Notes under the pieces: model-generated
What the model was told of the DNA's origin: nothing
Databases searched by the model: none
What the model saw: the letters and a program-made list of their open reading frames with translations, nothing else
Part shown: one piece after another, positions 17,579 through 25,934 of the stretch
How positions within the stretch are numbered: position 1 is the stretch's first letter
Layout of the letters: every line of letters begins with the position of its first letter
Assembly (NCBI GenBank): GCA_016209015.1
Contig: JACQWY010000022.1
Coordinates: 62,001 to 126,000, forward strand
From: Gammaproteobacteria bacterium
Lineage (GTDB): Bacteria; Pseudomonadota; Gammaproteobacteria; Ga0077536
DNA: 64,000 bases
Direction of reading: 5' to 3'
Made by a program: the position numbers and the translations under genes

Positions 17579-18028
17579 ATGAGAGAACTGACGACGGCCG
17601 AAGTCGAAACCCTGCTCAAGGAAGGCGTCAATTACGCCCAATCCATCGGACGTCCGAGCACGCTCGCGGTGGTCGATTTCGGCGGCAATCTGCGCGGCGC
17701 GCTGCGCCCGGACAAAGGCCGCATCGCGAACGTGCTGATCGCCGAGAAGAAGGCCTGGACGGCGGTGGCCTTCCAGCGCCCGACCGACATGGTCCGCGAC
17801 GTGATGCTGCCGGGTGCATTCGGTTACGGTCTGCAGCACACGGACGCGCGTATCTGCATCGTCGGCGGCGGCTATCCGATTTTCGACGAGGCCGGCGACG
17901 TGATCGGCGGTGTCGGCGCGAGCGGCGGCACGATCGAAGAGGATCGCGAGTGCTGCCTCGTCGGCATGCGCAAGCTCGGCTTCAAGACCGAGTTCGCGAA
18001 CCCGCTGGCGGCGCCGGCGAACAAGTAA
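17579..18028 (+). CDS. GlcG/HbpS family haem-binding-like protein
   Basis: A 149-residue protein of the GlcG/HbpS (DUF336) family. The pattern AVVDFGGNLRGALRPDK, then AEKKAWTAVAFQRPT, and the Gly-rich GGGYPIFDEAGDVIGGVGASGG is diagnostic. Members are small alpha/beta proteins, some binding haem or cobalamin, often near oxidoreductases; exact role is usually unknown. No signal peptide is present, so it is likely cytoplasmic. It begins the 17.6-19.7 kb gene group with IlvE and an SRPBCC protein. GGAGG lies 6 nt upstream of the ATG. Confidence 0.85.
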   Translation: MRELTTAEVETLLKEGVNYAQSIGRPSTLAVVDFGGNLRGALRPDKGRIANVLIAEKKAWTAVAFQRPTDMVRDVMLPGAFGYGLQHTDARICIVGGGYPIFDEAGDVIGGVGASGGTIEEDRECCLVGMRKLGFKTEFANPLAAPANK

Positions 18029-18043
18029 GACCGCGCTCGCGGC

Positions 18044-18072
18044 GCGACCCCGGTACGTTCCGCCGGGGTCGC
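18044..18072 (+). terminator. Terminator-like hairpin
   Basis: Perfect 10-bp arms GCGACCCCGG and CCGGGGTCGC, with a 9-nt loop, begin 16 bp after the GlcG-like stop. There is no T-tract, so it may act as an mRNA-stabilising hairpin or attenuate read-through to ilvE. A second hairpin (GGACTCC/GGAGTCC, 18117-18144) follows before the ilvE Shine-Dalgarno. Confidence 0.45.
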
Positions 18073-18162
18073 CTCTGACGACAATCTCGCGCGGCCGGCG
18101 ATTCCCCGGCCGGCGCGGACTCCTGCACCCCGCGCCGGGAGTCCTTCACTCAGGAGGCAGCC

Positions 18163-19248
18163 ATGGCCGAATTTTCCATCGACGTCGAAGCGGTGACGGA
18201 ACGGGATCCTGCGAGCCTGCCCGCGGAGCTCGGCTTCGGACGCCATTTCACGGATCGCATGTTCCGCCAGACCTACGACGCGGAACGCGGCTGGCACGCT
18301 GCGAAGATCGGACCCTACAGTCCTATCGTGCTCGACCCCGCGGCGCAGCTCTTCCACAACGGTCAGATGATCTTCGACGGCACGAAGGCCTACCGCCGTG
18401 CCGACGGGCACGTGAATCTGTTCCGCACGGATCGCAACTGCGAGCGCTTCAACAACTCGGCCGCGCGCATGTGCATGCCCCCGGTGCCCGCGGAGCAGCA
18501 CCTCGCCGCAATCGAGAAGCTCGTTGCGCTCGAGCAGCGCTGGGTGCCGTCCGCCCCGAACACCGCGCTCTACATCCGGCCCGTCATGATCGCGACCGAG
18601 CGCGACCTCGCGGTGAAGGCGCCGCGCGAATACCTGCACTTCATCATCCTGAGTCCCGTCGCGCCGTATTTCGCCGCGGGCTTCTCGTCGGTCTCGGTCT
18701 ACGTCAGCGAGGAGTACGTGCGCGCCGTGCGCGGCGGCACCGGCGCGGCGAAGACCCCCGGCAACTACGCCGGCAGCGTCGCCGCGACCGAGCTCGCGAT
18801 TGCGAAGGGCTATCAGCAGGTGTTGTGGCTCGACGCCGTCGAGCGCCGCTATGTCGACGAAGTGGGCGCGATGAACATCGCGTTCGTCTACGGGAACGAA
18901 GCACTGAAGACGCCGGCGCTGTCCGGCGCGATCCTGCCCGGCGTCACGCGCGCGTCGATCCTCCAGCTCGCGGCCGATATCGGCCTCACCGTGAGCGAAG
19001 AGCGCATCGATTTCGCGCAGGTCGTCGCGGACATCGCGAGCGGCCGCGTCACGGAGGTGTTCGGCATGGGTACGGGTGCGGTGATCGCCCCCGTCGGCCG
19101 TCTCGGCTACCAGGGCCGCGACATCGTGGTCAACGGCGGCGAGCCGGGGCCGATCGCGCGCCGCCTGTTCGACGAGCTCACCGGCATCCAGTACGGACGG
19201 CTGCCGGATCGCCATGGCTGGACGCGCAGGATCGAAGTGAAGAAATAG
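18163..19248 (+). CDS. ilvE: Branched-chain amino acid aminotransferase
   Basis: A 361-residue class IV PLP aminotransferase of the longer BCAT group. It interconverts Leu, Ile or Val with their 2-oxo acids using 2-oxoglutarate. The PLP lysine is Lys197 in GGTGAAKTPGNYAGS. The segments LYIRPVMIATE, DEVGAMNIAFVY and LPGVTRASILQLA are typical. AGGAGG precedes the ATG. With the isovaleryl-CoA-dehydrogenase-like gene at 31 kb it could serve branched-chain catabolism as well as synthesis. It differs clearly in length and motifs from the (R)-amine-transaminase-like enzyme at 6889. Confidence 0.92.
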   Translation: MAEFSIDVEAVTERDPASLPAELGFGRHFTDRMFRQTYDAERGWHAAKIGPYSPIVLDPAAQLFHNGQMIFDGTKAYRRADGHVNLFRTDRNCERFNNSAARMCMPPVPAEQHLAAIEKLVALEQRWVPSAPNTALYIRPVMIATERDLAVKAPREYLHFIILSPVAPYFAAGFSSVSVYVSEEYVRAVRGGTGAAKTPGNYAGSVAATELAIAKGYQQVLWLDAVERRYVDEVGAMNIAFVYGNEALKTPALSGAILPGVTRASILQLAADIGLTVSEERIDFAQVVADIASGRVTEVFGMGTGAVIAPVGRLGYQGRDIVVNGGEPGPIARRLFDELTGIQYGRLPDRHGWTRRIEVKK

Positions 19249-19317
19249 CGACAATCCGGGGCACGCGGCGGCAGATCGCATCCCCGTCACGACCACGTCA
19301 ACGCGAGGAGGTCTCCC

Positions 19318-19740
19318 ATGGCATATTGTGTACTCGTCGAAAGAACGATTCCGGTCCCGCGCGCGAAGGTGTTCGCGACGCTCATGGACTTCGGCGGCAT
19401 CGACAAGCTGCTGCCCGACATGATCGAGTCGATCAGGCTCGAGGGCAACGGCATCGGCGCGCTGCGTCACATCAAGATCAAGGATCTGCCGGGCACGGTC
19501 GTCGAGCGCCTCGAGGCTTCCTACGACGGCCACGTGTTCTCGTATTCCATCGTCGCGGAGAATCCGCTGCCCTTCGACCACTATCACGCGAACGTGACGG
19601 TCGAGGACGCGGAGAACGGCGGGAGCTACGTCGCTTACGGCAGCAACTGGGTGCCGCGCGGCACGACCGTCGACGAAGTGAAAGGCATGCTGAACGGCCT
19701 CTACAACGCGATCATCGACGCGATCGCGAAGCGCGGCTGA
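19318..19740 (+). CDS. SRPBCC family protein
   Basis: A 140-residue protein with the START/Bet-v1-like SRPBCC pattern: an N-terminal strand (VERTIPVPRAKVFATLMDF), central strands (SYDGHVFSYSIVAENPLP) and a long C-terminal helix (VDEVKGMLNGLYNAIIDAIAKR). Such proteins bind hydrophobic ligands or act as cyclase/aromatase-like enzymes. AGGAGG sits close to the ATG. It is 69 bp after ilvE and ends at a bidirectional terminator. Function is not assignable from sequence. Confidence 0.8.
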   Translation: MAYCVLVERTIPVPRAKVFATLMDFGGIDKLLPDMIESIRLEGNGIGALRHIKIKDLPGTVVERLEASYDGHVFSYSIVAENPLPFDHYHANVTVEDAENGGSYVAYGSNWVPRGTTVDEVKGMLNGLYNAIIDAIAKRG

Positions 19741-19753
19741 TCGTCTTCGAATC

Positions 19754-19780
19754 CCGGACGCGGCGTGCCGCGTCCGGTTT
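19754..19780. terminator. Terminator between convergent genes
   Basis: Perfect 10-bp arms CCGGACGCGG and CCGCGTCCGG around a 4-nt loop, followed on the plus strand by TTTCTC. It separates the SRPBCC gene from the convergent LLM monooxygenase, so it may serve both. Confidence 0.68.
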
Positions 19781-19789
19781 CTCGCTTCC

Positions 19790-20812
19790 TCACACGTTCC
19801 GGAAGGCGGGCATCACCTCTTTCGCGAACAGCTCCATCGACCGCGTGCCTTTCGCCGGATCCAGACCTGGGAACTGCGTGTCCATGATGAAGTCCGTGCA
19901 CTTGTATTCCTTGCAGAACTGCTCGAGCTTGCGCGCGACCTGATCGGGCGTGCCGATCATCATGCCGTCCGCCATCGCCGAATTGCGCATGTCCTCGGCG
20001 CGCGTCACCGGCAGCGGCGCATCGTCGCCGGCGGCATCCTTCGCCTCGGCGAGGATGTGGTGATAGAACGTCGTCAGGTGCCAGAGATGGTGCTGGACGT
20101 CCTCCCAGGCCTGATCCTCGGTCGGCGCGCAGTAGACCATGCGGAGCTGGCAGATCTTGAAGTCCGCGGGATTGCGGCCCGTCTTCGCGAGCGTCTCGAG
20201 GTAGAGCGGCGCCGGATCCGGCCCGAGCGTCGCCATCAGGTGATAGCCCATCTCCGCCGCGCGACGGATCGCCTTCGGGCCGCGGGCGCCGATCCAGATC
20301 GGCGGATGCGGGGACTGCACCGCCTTCGGCGAGAGCGTCATGCCCTTGACCTGCGTGTAGCGACCGTCGAACGTCACGGCGTCCTCCGTGAACAGGCGCG
20401 TCATCATCTCGATGCCCTCGCGCATGCGCTCGCCGCGCTCGGCGCGGTCGAGCTTGAAGGCATCCCACTCGTGATAGGCATAACCCTGTCCGATGCCGAG
20501 ATCGAAGCGGCCGTTCGAGAGGATGTCGACGAGCGCGACGTCCTCGGCCGCGCGCGCCGGGTGCAGGAACGGCAGCAGCAGCACGAACGTGCCGATGCGG
20601 ATCCGACTCGTGCGCGTCGCGATGCCGGCCGCGGTCGCGAGCAGCGCGGGATTGTAGGCATCCTCGGTGAAGTGATGCTCCGTGAGCCAGACGTTGTCGT
20701 AGCCCAGCTCTTCGCCGCGGACGATTTGATCGAGAATCGCGCGGTAGAACTCCGGGAACGGCCGGCGCCAACGCACCGGGTTCCTGAAGTCCTCCATGAA
20801 TCCAAAACGCAT
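19790..20812 (-). CDS. LLM-class flavin-dependent oxidoreductase
   Basis: A 340-residue luciferase-like TIM-barrel enzyme using reduced FMN (or F420) and oxygen. Typical segments are WLTEHHFTEDAYNPALLATA, RIRIGTFVLLLPFLHPARAAED, GRFDLGIGQGY and PPIWIGARGPKAIRRAAEMG. It resembles bacterial luciferase-group monooxygenases acting on cyclic ketones, limonene-type terpenes or alkanes. The protein is soluble and no signal peptide is seen. It is divergent from the 20955 unknown-family gene, so the two may share a control region. Substrate unknown. Confidence 0.9.
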   Translation of the reverse strand: MRFGFMEDFRNPVRWRRPFPEFYRAILDQIVRGEELGYDNVWLTEHHFTEDAYNPALLATAAGIATRTSRIRIGTFVLLLPFLHPARAAEDVALVDILSNGRFDLGIGQGYAYHEWDAFKLDRAERGERMREGIEMMTRLFTEDAVTFDGRYTQVKGMTLSPKAVQSPHPPIWIGARGPKAIRRAAEMGYHLMATLGPDPAPLYLETLAKTGRNPADFKICQLRMVYCAPTEDQAWEDVQHHLWHLTTFYHHILAEAKDAAGDDAPLPVTRAEDMRNSAMADGMMIGTPDQVARKLEQFCKEYKCTDFIMDTQFPGLDPAKGTRSMELFAKEVMPAFRNV

Positions 20813-20954
20813 GTCGACCTCCGGATATCGTTGTAGGTAGGGGACCTCCCCATCCTAGGGACGCGCTTCCGGACGGTCAACGCAACGAAAGCCGCTGCGA
20901 CGGGCGCCCGTGCTCCTTATACTTGCGGCTACGAGACCGACCGGAGACGAATGC

Positions 20955-21959
20955 ATGCACGCCTACCTGCTCGAGCCCGGCGACGAGCTCCCGCACCAGC
21001 CGACCGCTGATTCCAACTTCAACGAAAGCGTGTACATGAACGCCTTCGATCACGGCCGGCGCATGGGCGGCTGGATGCGCGTCGGCAATCGCGTCAACGA
21101 GGGCTATGCGGAGCTCGCGGTCTGTCTGTATCTGCCCGACGGGCGCATCGCCTGCCAGTTCCTGCGTCCGAGCCTCGGTTCCAACGACGCGTTCGACGCG
21201 GGCGGCCTCAGCGTCCGGGTCGTGGAGCCGCTGCGGCGGCTCTCGATGCACTACCGGGGCGAGGTGATGCTGCTCGAGGATCCGGAGCTCCTGCGCGACA
21301 GCAAGCGCCTGTTCACTGACGCGCCGCGCGTCGCCGCCGAGATCGACTGGCATCACGAAGCCACCTCGCCCGTGCACGGCGGGCTGCCGGCGACCGCGGA
21401 GCAGGAGACGCTCTACGGCCGCGATTTCTCGCTCGGTCACTTCAATCAGCATACCCGCGTCAGCGGGTCGATCCGTATCGGCGGCGAGCACTGGCCCGTC
21501 GACGGCTACGGTTGGCGCGATCATTCCTGGGGGCCGCGCTACTGGCAGAACATCCTCTTCGATCGGCTGTACATGGCAAATTTCGGGCCCGATCGTGGGC
21601 TCATGCTGCTCAAGATCGCGAACCGGAACGGTCTCGTCAGACGCGGCGGCGTGCTGCATTACGACGGCGAGTACGAGGAAGTCATCGATCTCGACCTCTT
21701 CAACGAATGGAATGCCGCGCGCGATCCCGTGCGTTTCAAGCTCGGGGTTCGCACCGCGCGGCGGACTGCCGTGATCGAGGGCCGGATCCTGAATTGCGCG
21801 CCGCTCAGCAACCGCCGCCAGTACGGCGAGCTGGTCGAGAAGACGCGCATCGCGGAGTGCTTCACCGAGCTGACCTGGGATGACGGCCGCGTCGGCTACG
21901 GCATGACGGAATACGTCGAGTTGCTGCGCGACGGCGTACCGGCGGGCTTCCCGCTATGA
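20955..21959 (+). CDS. Unknown-family protein with GWRDHSWGPR motif, paralogue 1
   Basis: A 334-residue protein closely related (roughly half identical by eye) to the 23453 product, which has exactly the same length. Conserved blocks are DSNFNESVYMNAFD, GGWMRVGNRVNEGYAEL, YGRDFSLGHFNQH, GWRDHSWGPR and ANFGPDRGLMLLKI. The DHSWG motif recalls the AttH/CrtC lipocalin-like superfamily (carotenoid hydratase relatives) and DUF7064/7065-type proteins, but that link is tentative. There is no signal peptide. The ATG at 20955 is preferred to an upstream start because it matches the paralogue's N-terminus and has GGAG upstream. No reaction is proposed. Confidence 0.78.
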   Translation: MHAYLLEPGDELPHQPTADSNFNESVYMNAFDHGRRMGGWMRVGNRVNEGYAELAVCLYLPDGRIACQFLRPSLGSNDAFDAGGLSVRVVEPLRRLSMHYRGEVMLLEDPELLRDSKRLFTDAPRVAAEIDWHHEATSPVHGGLPATAEQETLYGRDFSLGHFNQHTRVSGSIRIGGEHWPVDGYGWRDHSWGPRYWQNILFDRLYMANFGPDRGLMLLKIANRNGLVRRGGVLHYDGEYEEVIDLDLFNEWNAARDPVRFKLGVRTARRTAVIEGRILNCAPLSNRRQYGELVEKTRIAECFTELTWDDGRVGYGMTEYVELLRDGVPAGFPL

Positions 21960-22233
21960 GGCCGCGCACCGGTTTCGCGAGCGCCCCGTCCACCTAGGAC
22001 TGTCGCGCTGCGGCGCACTCGAGCGCCTTCCGGCGAACGCCGATACCCGAAACCGGGCGCCGCAGGGTGCCTGATGCCGGGATGCCGCGGCACGGTGGAC
22101 CGACTCTCTCGCGGTGATGGCGCACGCGACGCAGCGTGCCGAAGCCGTCGCGTTCAGCGACTTCCTGAACCGGCCGGACAGATGAGTGCGGGCACCCCCA
22201 CAGATCGCGCCGGCTGCACGTGAGCGGCGCGAC

Positions 22234-22677
22234 TCAGGGCAGGCCGCCGGTCCGGATCGCCGCGCCCGCCACGAGGAACAGCACCGCGAACACCGTCACC
22301 GCACGCACGTGCCAGGCGAGGACCGGCAGCGTCGCCGCGGTGAGGTGGGGAATGAGGCGCAGGCGTGCGTTCAAGGCCAGACCCGCCGTCGCCAGCAGCA
22401 AGGCGAGCTTGACACCGACCCAGGGCAGGCGCGGATCGTGTGCCGCGAGCGCCGCGGAGAGATCGGGGAACCACCAGTGCACGAGCGTGAAGCCGGTCAG
22501 GATCTGGATGGCGAGCGCCGGCATGCCGAGCTTCTCGAAGCCGCCCTCGAAGCCGAGCAGCACCTGCGGATCGCGCGCCGCGAGCGCTTTCGGCAGCACG
22601 TTCGCCGCGAGCACGAGATGGCCGCCGACCCACACGGCCGCGCCGAGGAGATGGAAAATCACGAGCAGCTTGTACAT
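22234..22677 (-). CDS. CopD-like integral membrane protein
   Basis: A 147-residue protein with four hydrophobic helices. The N-terminal LLVIFHLLGAAVWVGGHLVL carries the His found in CopD-like copper-resistance and DUF-type haem or copper membrane proteins. Further helices are at about 60-80 (LAIQILTGFTLVHWWF), 95-115 and 120-145. The ATG at 22677 gives the family-like start; a GTG at 22686 is in frame. It is convergent with the first GWRDHSWGPR paralogue and divergent from the 22773 gene. The 274 bp between it and the paralogue holds nothing recognised. Confidence 0.7.
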   Translation of the reverse strand: MYKLLVIFHLLGAAVWVGGHLVLAANVLPKALAARDPQVLLGFEGGFEKLGMPALAIQILTGFTLVHWWFPDLSAALAAHDPRLPWVGVKLALLLATAGLALNARLRLIPHLTAATLPVLAWHVRAVTVFAVLFLVAGAAIRTGGLP

Positions 22678-22772
22678 CGACGTCACGCACCGGGCCGCCT
22701 GGGAGCCTCGTCTTCCGGAGTCCGGATCGTGAGCGGACGTGCCGGAATGGGCAAGCCCGGACGGAGCGGATC

Positions 22773-23363
22773 ATGAAGCTCTGGCTCACGCTGCTCGTGG
22801 CGCTCGGACTCGGCTGGTGGCTGCACGGCGGCAGCGAACGGCAGCACGCGCCGGGCGAGCTCGCGCCCGGGGAGCCGGTGCAGAGCGCGCCGGAGGACGA
22901 TTCGCCGCGCGTCTTCAAGGGCTTCACGATCACGCCGCTCGCGGATTTCGCGATCACCGCGCGGGTGCTGGGCCGCAAGGACTACGGCCACGATCGCGAA
23001 TCGCAGCTCGCGCCGACGGATCTCGCGCTCGGTTGGGGCGCGATGTCGGATACGGGCGTGCTGCAACATCTCGACATCGGCCAGGGCGGACGCTGGTACC
23101 GCTGGTCGACGCACGAGCTGCCGATCCCGGCGCGCGAGATCGCGACCCACAGCGCGAACATGCATCTCGTGCCCGCGAACGAGGACATCGCCGAGGTCAT
23201 CGGCAACGTGCGCACCGGCGACGTCGTCACGCTGCGCGGCCAACTGATCGAGGCCGCCGCGCCGGACAAGTGGCGCTGGAAGAGCTCGCTGTCGCGCACC
23301 GACACCGGCGGCGGGTCCTGCGAGCTCGTATGGGTCGAGGAAATCACCCTCGCCCCGGATTGA
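22773..23363 (+). CDS. Conserved hypothetical protein with N-terminal membrane anchor
   Basis: A 196-residue protein with a hydrophobic N-terminus (residues 2-17, KLWLTLLVALGLGWWL) that is probably an uncleaved signal anchor, then a periplasmic domain rich in Trp and His. The blocks LGWGAMSDTGVLQHL, GGRWYRWSTHELPIP, HSANMHLVPAN and GGGSCELVWVEEI form a pattern I recognise from conserved hypotheticals in Proteobacteria, without known function. It lies between the CopD-like gene and paralogue 2. GAGCGGA is a plausible ribosome-binding site. Confidence 0.7.
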   Translation: MKLWLTLLVALGLGWWLHGGSERQHAPGELAPGEPVQSAPEDDSPRVFKGFTITPLADFAITARVLGRKDYGHDRESQLAPTDLALGWGAMSDTGVLQHLDIGQGGRWYRWSTHELPIPAREIATHSANMHLVPANEDIAEVIGNVRTGDVVTLRGQLIEAAAPDKWRWKSSLSRTDTGGGSCELVWVEEITLAPD

Positions 23364-23452
23364 GCGTCCGCCGGGCAGGCAAAGCCCCCGCGCTCCGCTA
23401 GAATACCCCGCTCACGAACGCACTCGACAACCGAAGAGAGGGAGGGTCAGCG

Positions 23453-24457
23453 ATGCACGGATTCCGCCTGGATGAGAAGGACGAATACACCCACGTTCCG
23501 ACGTCCGACAGCAATTTCAACGAATCCGTCTACGTCAACGCGTTCGACGCGCAGGGCCGCTTCGGCGGCTGGATGCGCCTCGGCAATCGCGTGAACGAAG
23601 GCTATGCCGAGCTCTCCGTCGTGATGTATCTGCCGGGCGGCCGCGTCGCCTGCCAGTTCGGGCGCCCCGGGATTTCGACGAACGAGCGCCACGCGGCGGG
23701 CGGCATCGTCTACGCGGTGCACGAGCCGTTCAAGCACGTCGCGATGCGCTACACGGGCGAGACCATGCAGCTCGCCGAGCCCGCCGCGATGCGCGATCCG
23801 AAGGCGGTGTTCGGTGCCGCCGAACGCCTGCCGACCGACATCCTGTTCGACCTCAGCGGCGTCTCGCCGCTGCATGGCGGCGAGCCGACGGCGGACGATC
23901 AGCCGACGATGTACGGCCGCGATTTCTCGCTCGGGCATTTCAACCAGCATTTGCGCGCGAGCGGCCACATCAAAGTCGGCGAGGAGCGCTTCGATCTCTC
24001 CGGCTTCGGCTGGCGCGATCACTCCTGGGGGCCGCGGTTCTGGACGAACATCTATTTCTACCGCCTCTACATCGCGAACTTCGGACCGGATCGCGGCTTC
24101 ATGCTGCTGAAGATCACGGATCGCGAAGGCCGCGCGCGCCGCGTCGGCGTGCTGATGGTCGACGGCCGGTACGAGGAGATCCTCGACATGGACATCATGA
24201 CGACCTGGTCGGCGTCCAGGGATCCGGCCGCGATGCAGCTCGGCGTGCGCACGGCGCAGCGCGCGGTGCGCATCGACGGCAAGGTGCTGACGATGCTGCC
24301 GCTCCGCAACCGCCGCACGCAGGATGGCGTCGAGCTCCAGTCGCGCATCGCCGAGGGCTTCACCGAATACACCTGGGACGGCCGCACCGGCTACGGCATG
24401 GTCGAATACATCGAAGTGCTCGACGCCGACGGCGTACCGGTCGGCTATCCGCTCTGA
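23453..24457 (+). CDS. Unknown-family protein with GWRDHSWGPR motif, paralogue 2
   Basis: A 334-residue cytoplasmic protein and the paralogue of the 20955 product. It retains DSNFNESVYVNAFD, GGWMRLGNRVNEGYAEL, SPLHGGEPTAD, YGRDFSLGHFNQH, GWRDHSWGPR and the C-terminal GYGMVEYIEVL. GAGGGAGG precedes the ATG. A strong hairpin terminator follows 6 bp after the stop. The duplication is separated by two unrelated genes, so it is old or has been broken up. A lipocalin-like AttH/CrtC fold is a guess from the DHSWG motif. Confidence 0.78.
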   Translation: MHGFRLDEKDEYTHVPTSDSNFNESVYVNAFDAQGRFGGWMRLGNRVNEGYAELSVVMYLPGGRVACQFGRPGISTNERHAAGGIVYAVHEPFKHVAMRYTGETMQLAEPAAMRDPKAVFGAAERLPTDILFDLSGVSPLHGGEPTADDQPTMYGRDFSLGHFNQHLRASGHIKVGEERFDLSGFGWRDHSWGPRFWTNIYFYRLYIANFGPDRGFMLLKITDREGRARRVGVLMVDGRYEEILDMDIMTTWSASRDPAAMQLGVRTAQRAVRIDGKVLTMLPLRNRRTQDGVELQSRIAEGFTEYTWDGRTGYGMVEYIEVLDADGVPVGYPL

Positions 24458-24463
24458 TCCCGG

Positions 24464-24491
24464 GGCGCGCCGGCGCGGCGCGCCGTTTTCT
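24464..24491 (+). terminator. Rho-independent terminator
   Basis: Perfect GGCGCGCC arms around a 5-nt loop, followed by GTTTTCTC, 6 bp after the stop of the second paralogue. It lies only 12 bp before the next ATG, so it could also act as a leader attenuator. Confidence 0.65.
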
Positions 24492-24503
24492 CACAGGGGA
24501 CTC

Positions 24504-25520
24504 ATGGACAAGCAGCAGCAAGCGAGCATCGTCGACGACATCGTCGCGCGTCTGCGCATCGCGCTCAAACGCCGCTTCGGGGAACAGGCCGGCCTAGAGA
24601 ACGTCACCGTCGCGACGCTCGGCGGCTCGAACCGTACGCTCCTCTTCGATCTCGTCGAGGGCACGACGCGCCGGCGCCTCGTGTTCCGGCAGGAGACGTA
24701 TCGCCTGCCGGACACGCCGTTCATCTCACCGCACGATCAATATCGCGTGCTCGAGATCGTCAATCGACATCACGTCCCGGTGCCGGAACCGATATTCGAG
24801 CTCGAAGACGCCGACGAGCTCGATCGCGGCTACGTCGTCGCCTGCGTCGACGGCGAGACGCTGCCGCGGCGGCTCCTGAACGACCGCGCCTTCGCCGCCG
24901 CGCGTGCGGGCTTCCCGGTCGAAGCCGGCACGATCCTCGGCCGCCTGCACCGCATCGATTCCGCGCTCGCGGAATTCCTCGCACCGACACCCGACAGCAT
25001 CGATCCCATCGCCGCGCAGCGTTCGCGCTACGAGCACTACGGCGAGGAACATCCCGCGCTCGAGCTCGGCTTCCGCTGGCTCGAGACGCATCGCGCCAAG
25101 GCACCCCGGCGCTGCCTCGTGCACGGCGATTTCCGCAACGGTAATCTCATCATGGGACCGGATCGCATCCGCGCCGTGCTCGACTGGGAATGCGCGCACC
25201 TCGGCAGCCCGATGGAGGATCTCGCGTGGCTGTGCCTGCGCTCCTGGCGCTTCGGGCACGTCGACAAGCACGTCGCCGGTTTCGGCGATCGCGAGCCGTA
25301 CTACGCGGCCTACGAGAAGGCGAACGGTCACGCCGTCGATCGCGAGGAGATCTTCTACTGGGAGATCTTCGGCTTCGTGCGCTGGGCGATCCTGAACATC
25401 ATGCAGCGCCACGGCCACACGAGCGGCGAGCGCCGTTCCGCGGCCTTCGCGGCCTGCGGCCGCAACACGGCGATGTACGAATACGATCTGCTGATGACCC
25501 TCATCGGCCACTACACCTGA
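24504..25520 (+). CDS. Phosphotransferase family protein (APH/ACAD10-like; LvaA-like)
   Basis: A 338-residue protein-kinase-like phosphotransferase. The catalytic Brenner motif is VHGDFRNGNLIMG and the Mg-binding segment is VLDWECAHLGSPMEDLAW. The N-terminal lobe has ATLGGSNRTLLFDL and RRLVFRQE. This subgroup (ACAD10/11 N-domain, LvaA) is linked to phosphorylation of 4-hydroxyacyl-CoA intermediates rather than antibiotic resistance. It is followed 10 bp later by a DUF6285 gene, the arrangement I recall for lvaA-lvaB of Pseudomonas putida levulinate catabolism. The ATG has GGGGA upstream. Confidence 0.85.
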   Translation: MDKQQQASIVDDIVARLRIALKRRFGEQAGLENVTVATLGGSNRTLLFDLVEGTTRRRLVFRQETYRLPDTPFISPHDQYRVLEIVNRHHVPVPEPIFELEDADELDRGYVVACVDGETLPRRLLNDRAFAAARAGFPVEAGTILGRLHRIDSALAEFLAPTPDSIDPIAAQRSRYEHYGEEHPALELGFRWLETHRAKAPRRCLVHGDFRNGNLIMGPDRIRAVLDWECAHLGSPMEDLAWLCLRSWRFGHVDKHVAGFGDREPYYAAYEKANGHAVDREEIFYWEIFGFVRWAILNIMQRHGHTSGERRSAAFAACGRNTAMYEYDLLMTLIGHYT

Positions 25521-25530
25521 GGATCCGCGC

Positions 25531-25893
25531 ATGCTCCAGGATCGACCCGACGTCCCCGAAATCCTGAAATCGGTACGCGAATTCATCACGGGCGTGCTCG
25601 ACAAGCTCGACGACCAGGAACGCTATCACGCGCTCTGCGCGAACTACCTGCTGAACATCGTCGAGCGCGAGTTCGCAATCGGAGGCGCGATCGACGACGC
25701 AGCCGCAGCGAAGCTCCGCGCCTTCCTCGGCGTCGACGCACCGTTGCCCGAGCTCTCGAAGCGTCTGTGCGCCGCTATCCGCAGCGGCGAATGCGATCAG
25801 CGCTGGGACGAGGCCGTCGCGCTCGTGATGGACCAGGTCGTCGGCAAGGTGAAAGTGACGAAGCCGGATCACCTCGATCCGATGCATCGCTGA
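25531..25893 (+). CDS. DUF6285 domain protein (LvaB-like)
   Basis: A 120-residue all-helical protein with the N-terminal pattern LQDRPDVPEILKSVREFI and the central ANYLLNIVEREFAIGG that mark DUF6285. The short size and position directly after the phosphotransferase match LvaB, a small protein that works with LvaA in converting 4-hydroxyacyl-CoA to 3-hydroxyacyl-CoA. The equivalence to LvaB is inferred from size and gene order, not measured. Spacing of 10 bp indicates an operon. No membrane segment. Confidence 0.75.
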   Translation: MLQDRPDVPEILKSVREFITGVLDKLDDQERYHALCANYLLNIVEREFAIGGAIDDAAAAKLRAFLGVDAPLPELSKRLCAAIRSGECDQRWDEAVALVMDQVVGKVKVTKPDHLDPMHR

Positions 25894-25934
25894 AGATTAT
25901 GCGCAGGCTGCCGTAAAGGAGCGGCGGCGCCGGC

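Noticed and set aside
10780-17631. A 2283-codon open frame antisense to tpsA
   Set aside because: It is Arg/Ala/Asp/Glu-rich and low in complexity, with no signal, fold or family. Long antisense frames are expected opposite GC-rich coding DNA, and tpsA itself has clear domains.
24504-25520. Aminoglycoside-resistance phosphotransferase
   Set aside because: The fold is APH-like, but the neighbour DUF6285 gene and catabolic setting fit the ACAD10/LvaA subgroup better than antibiotic resistance.
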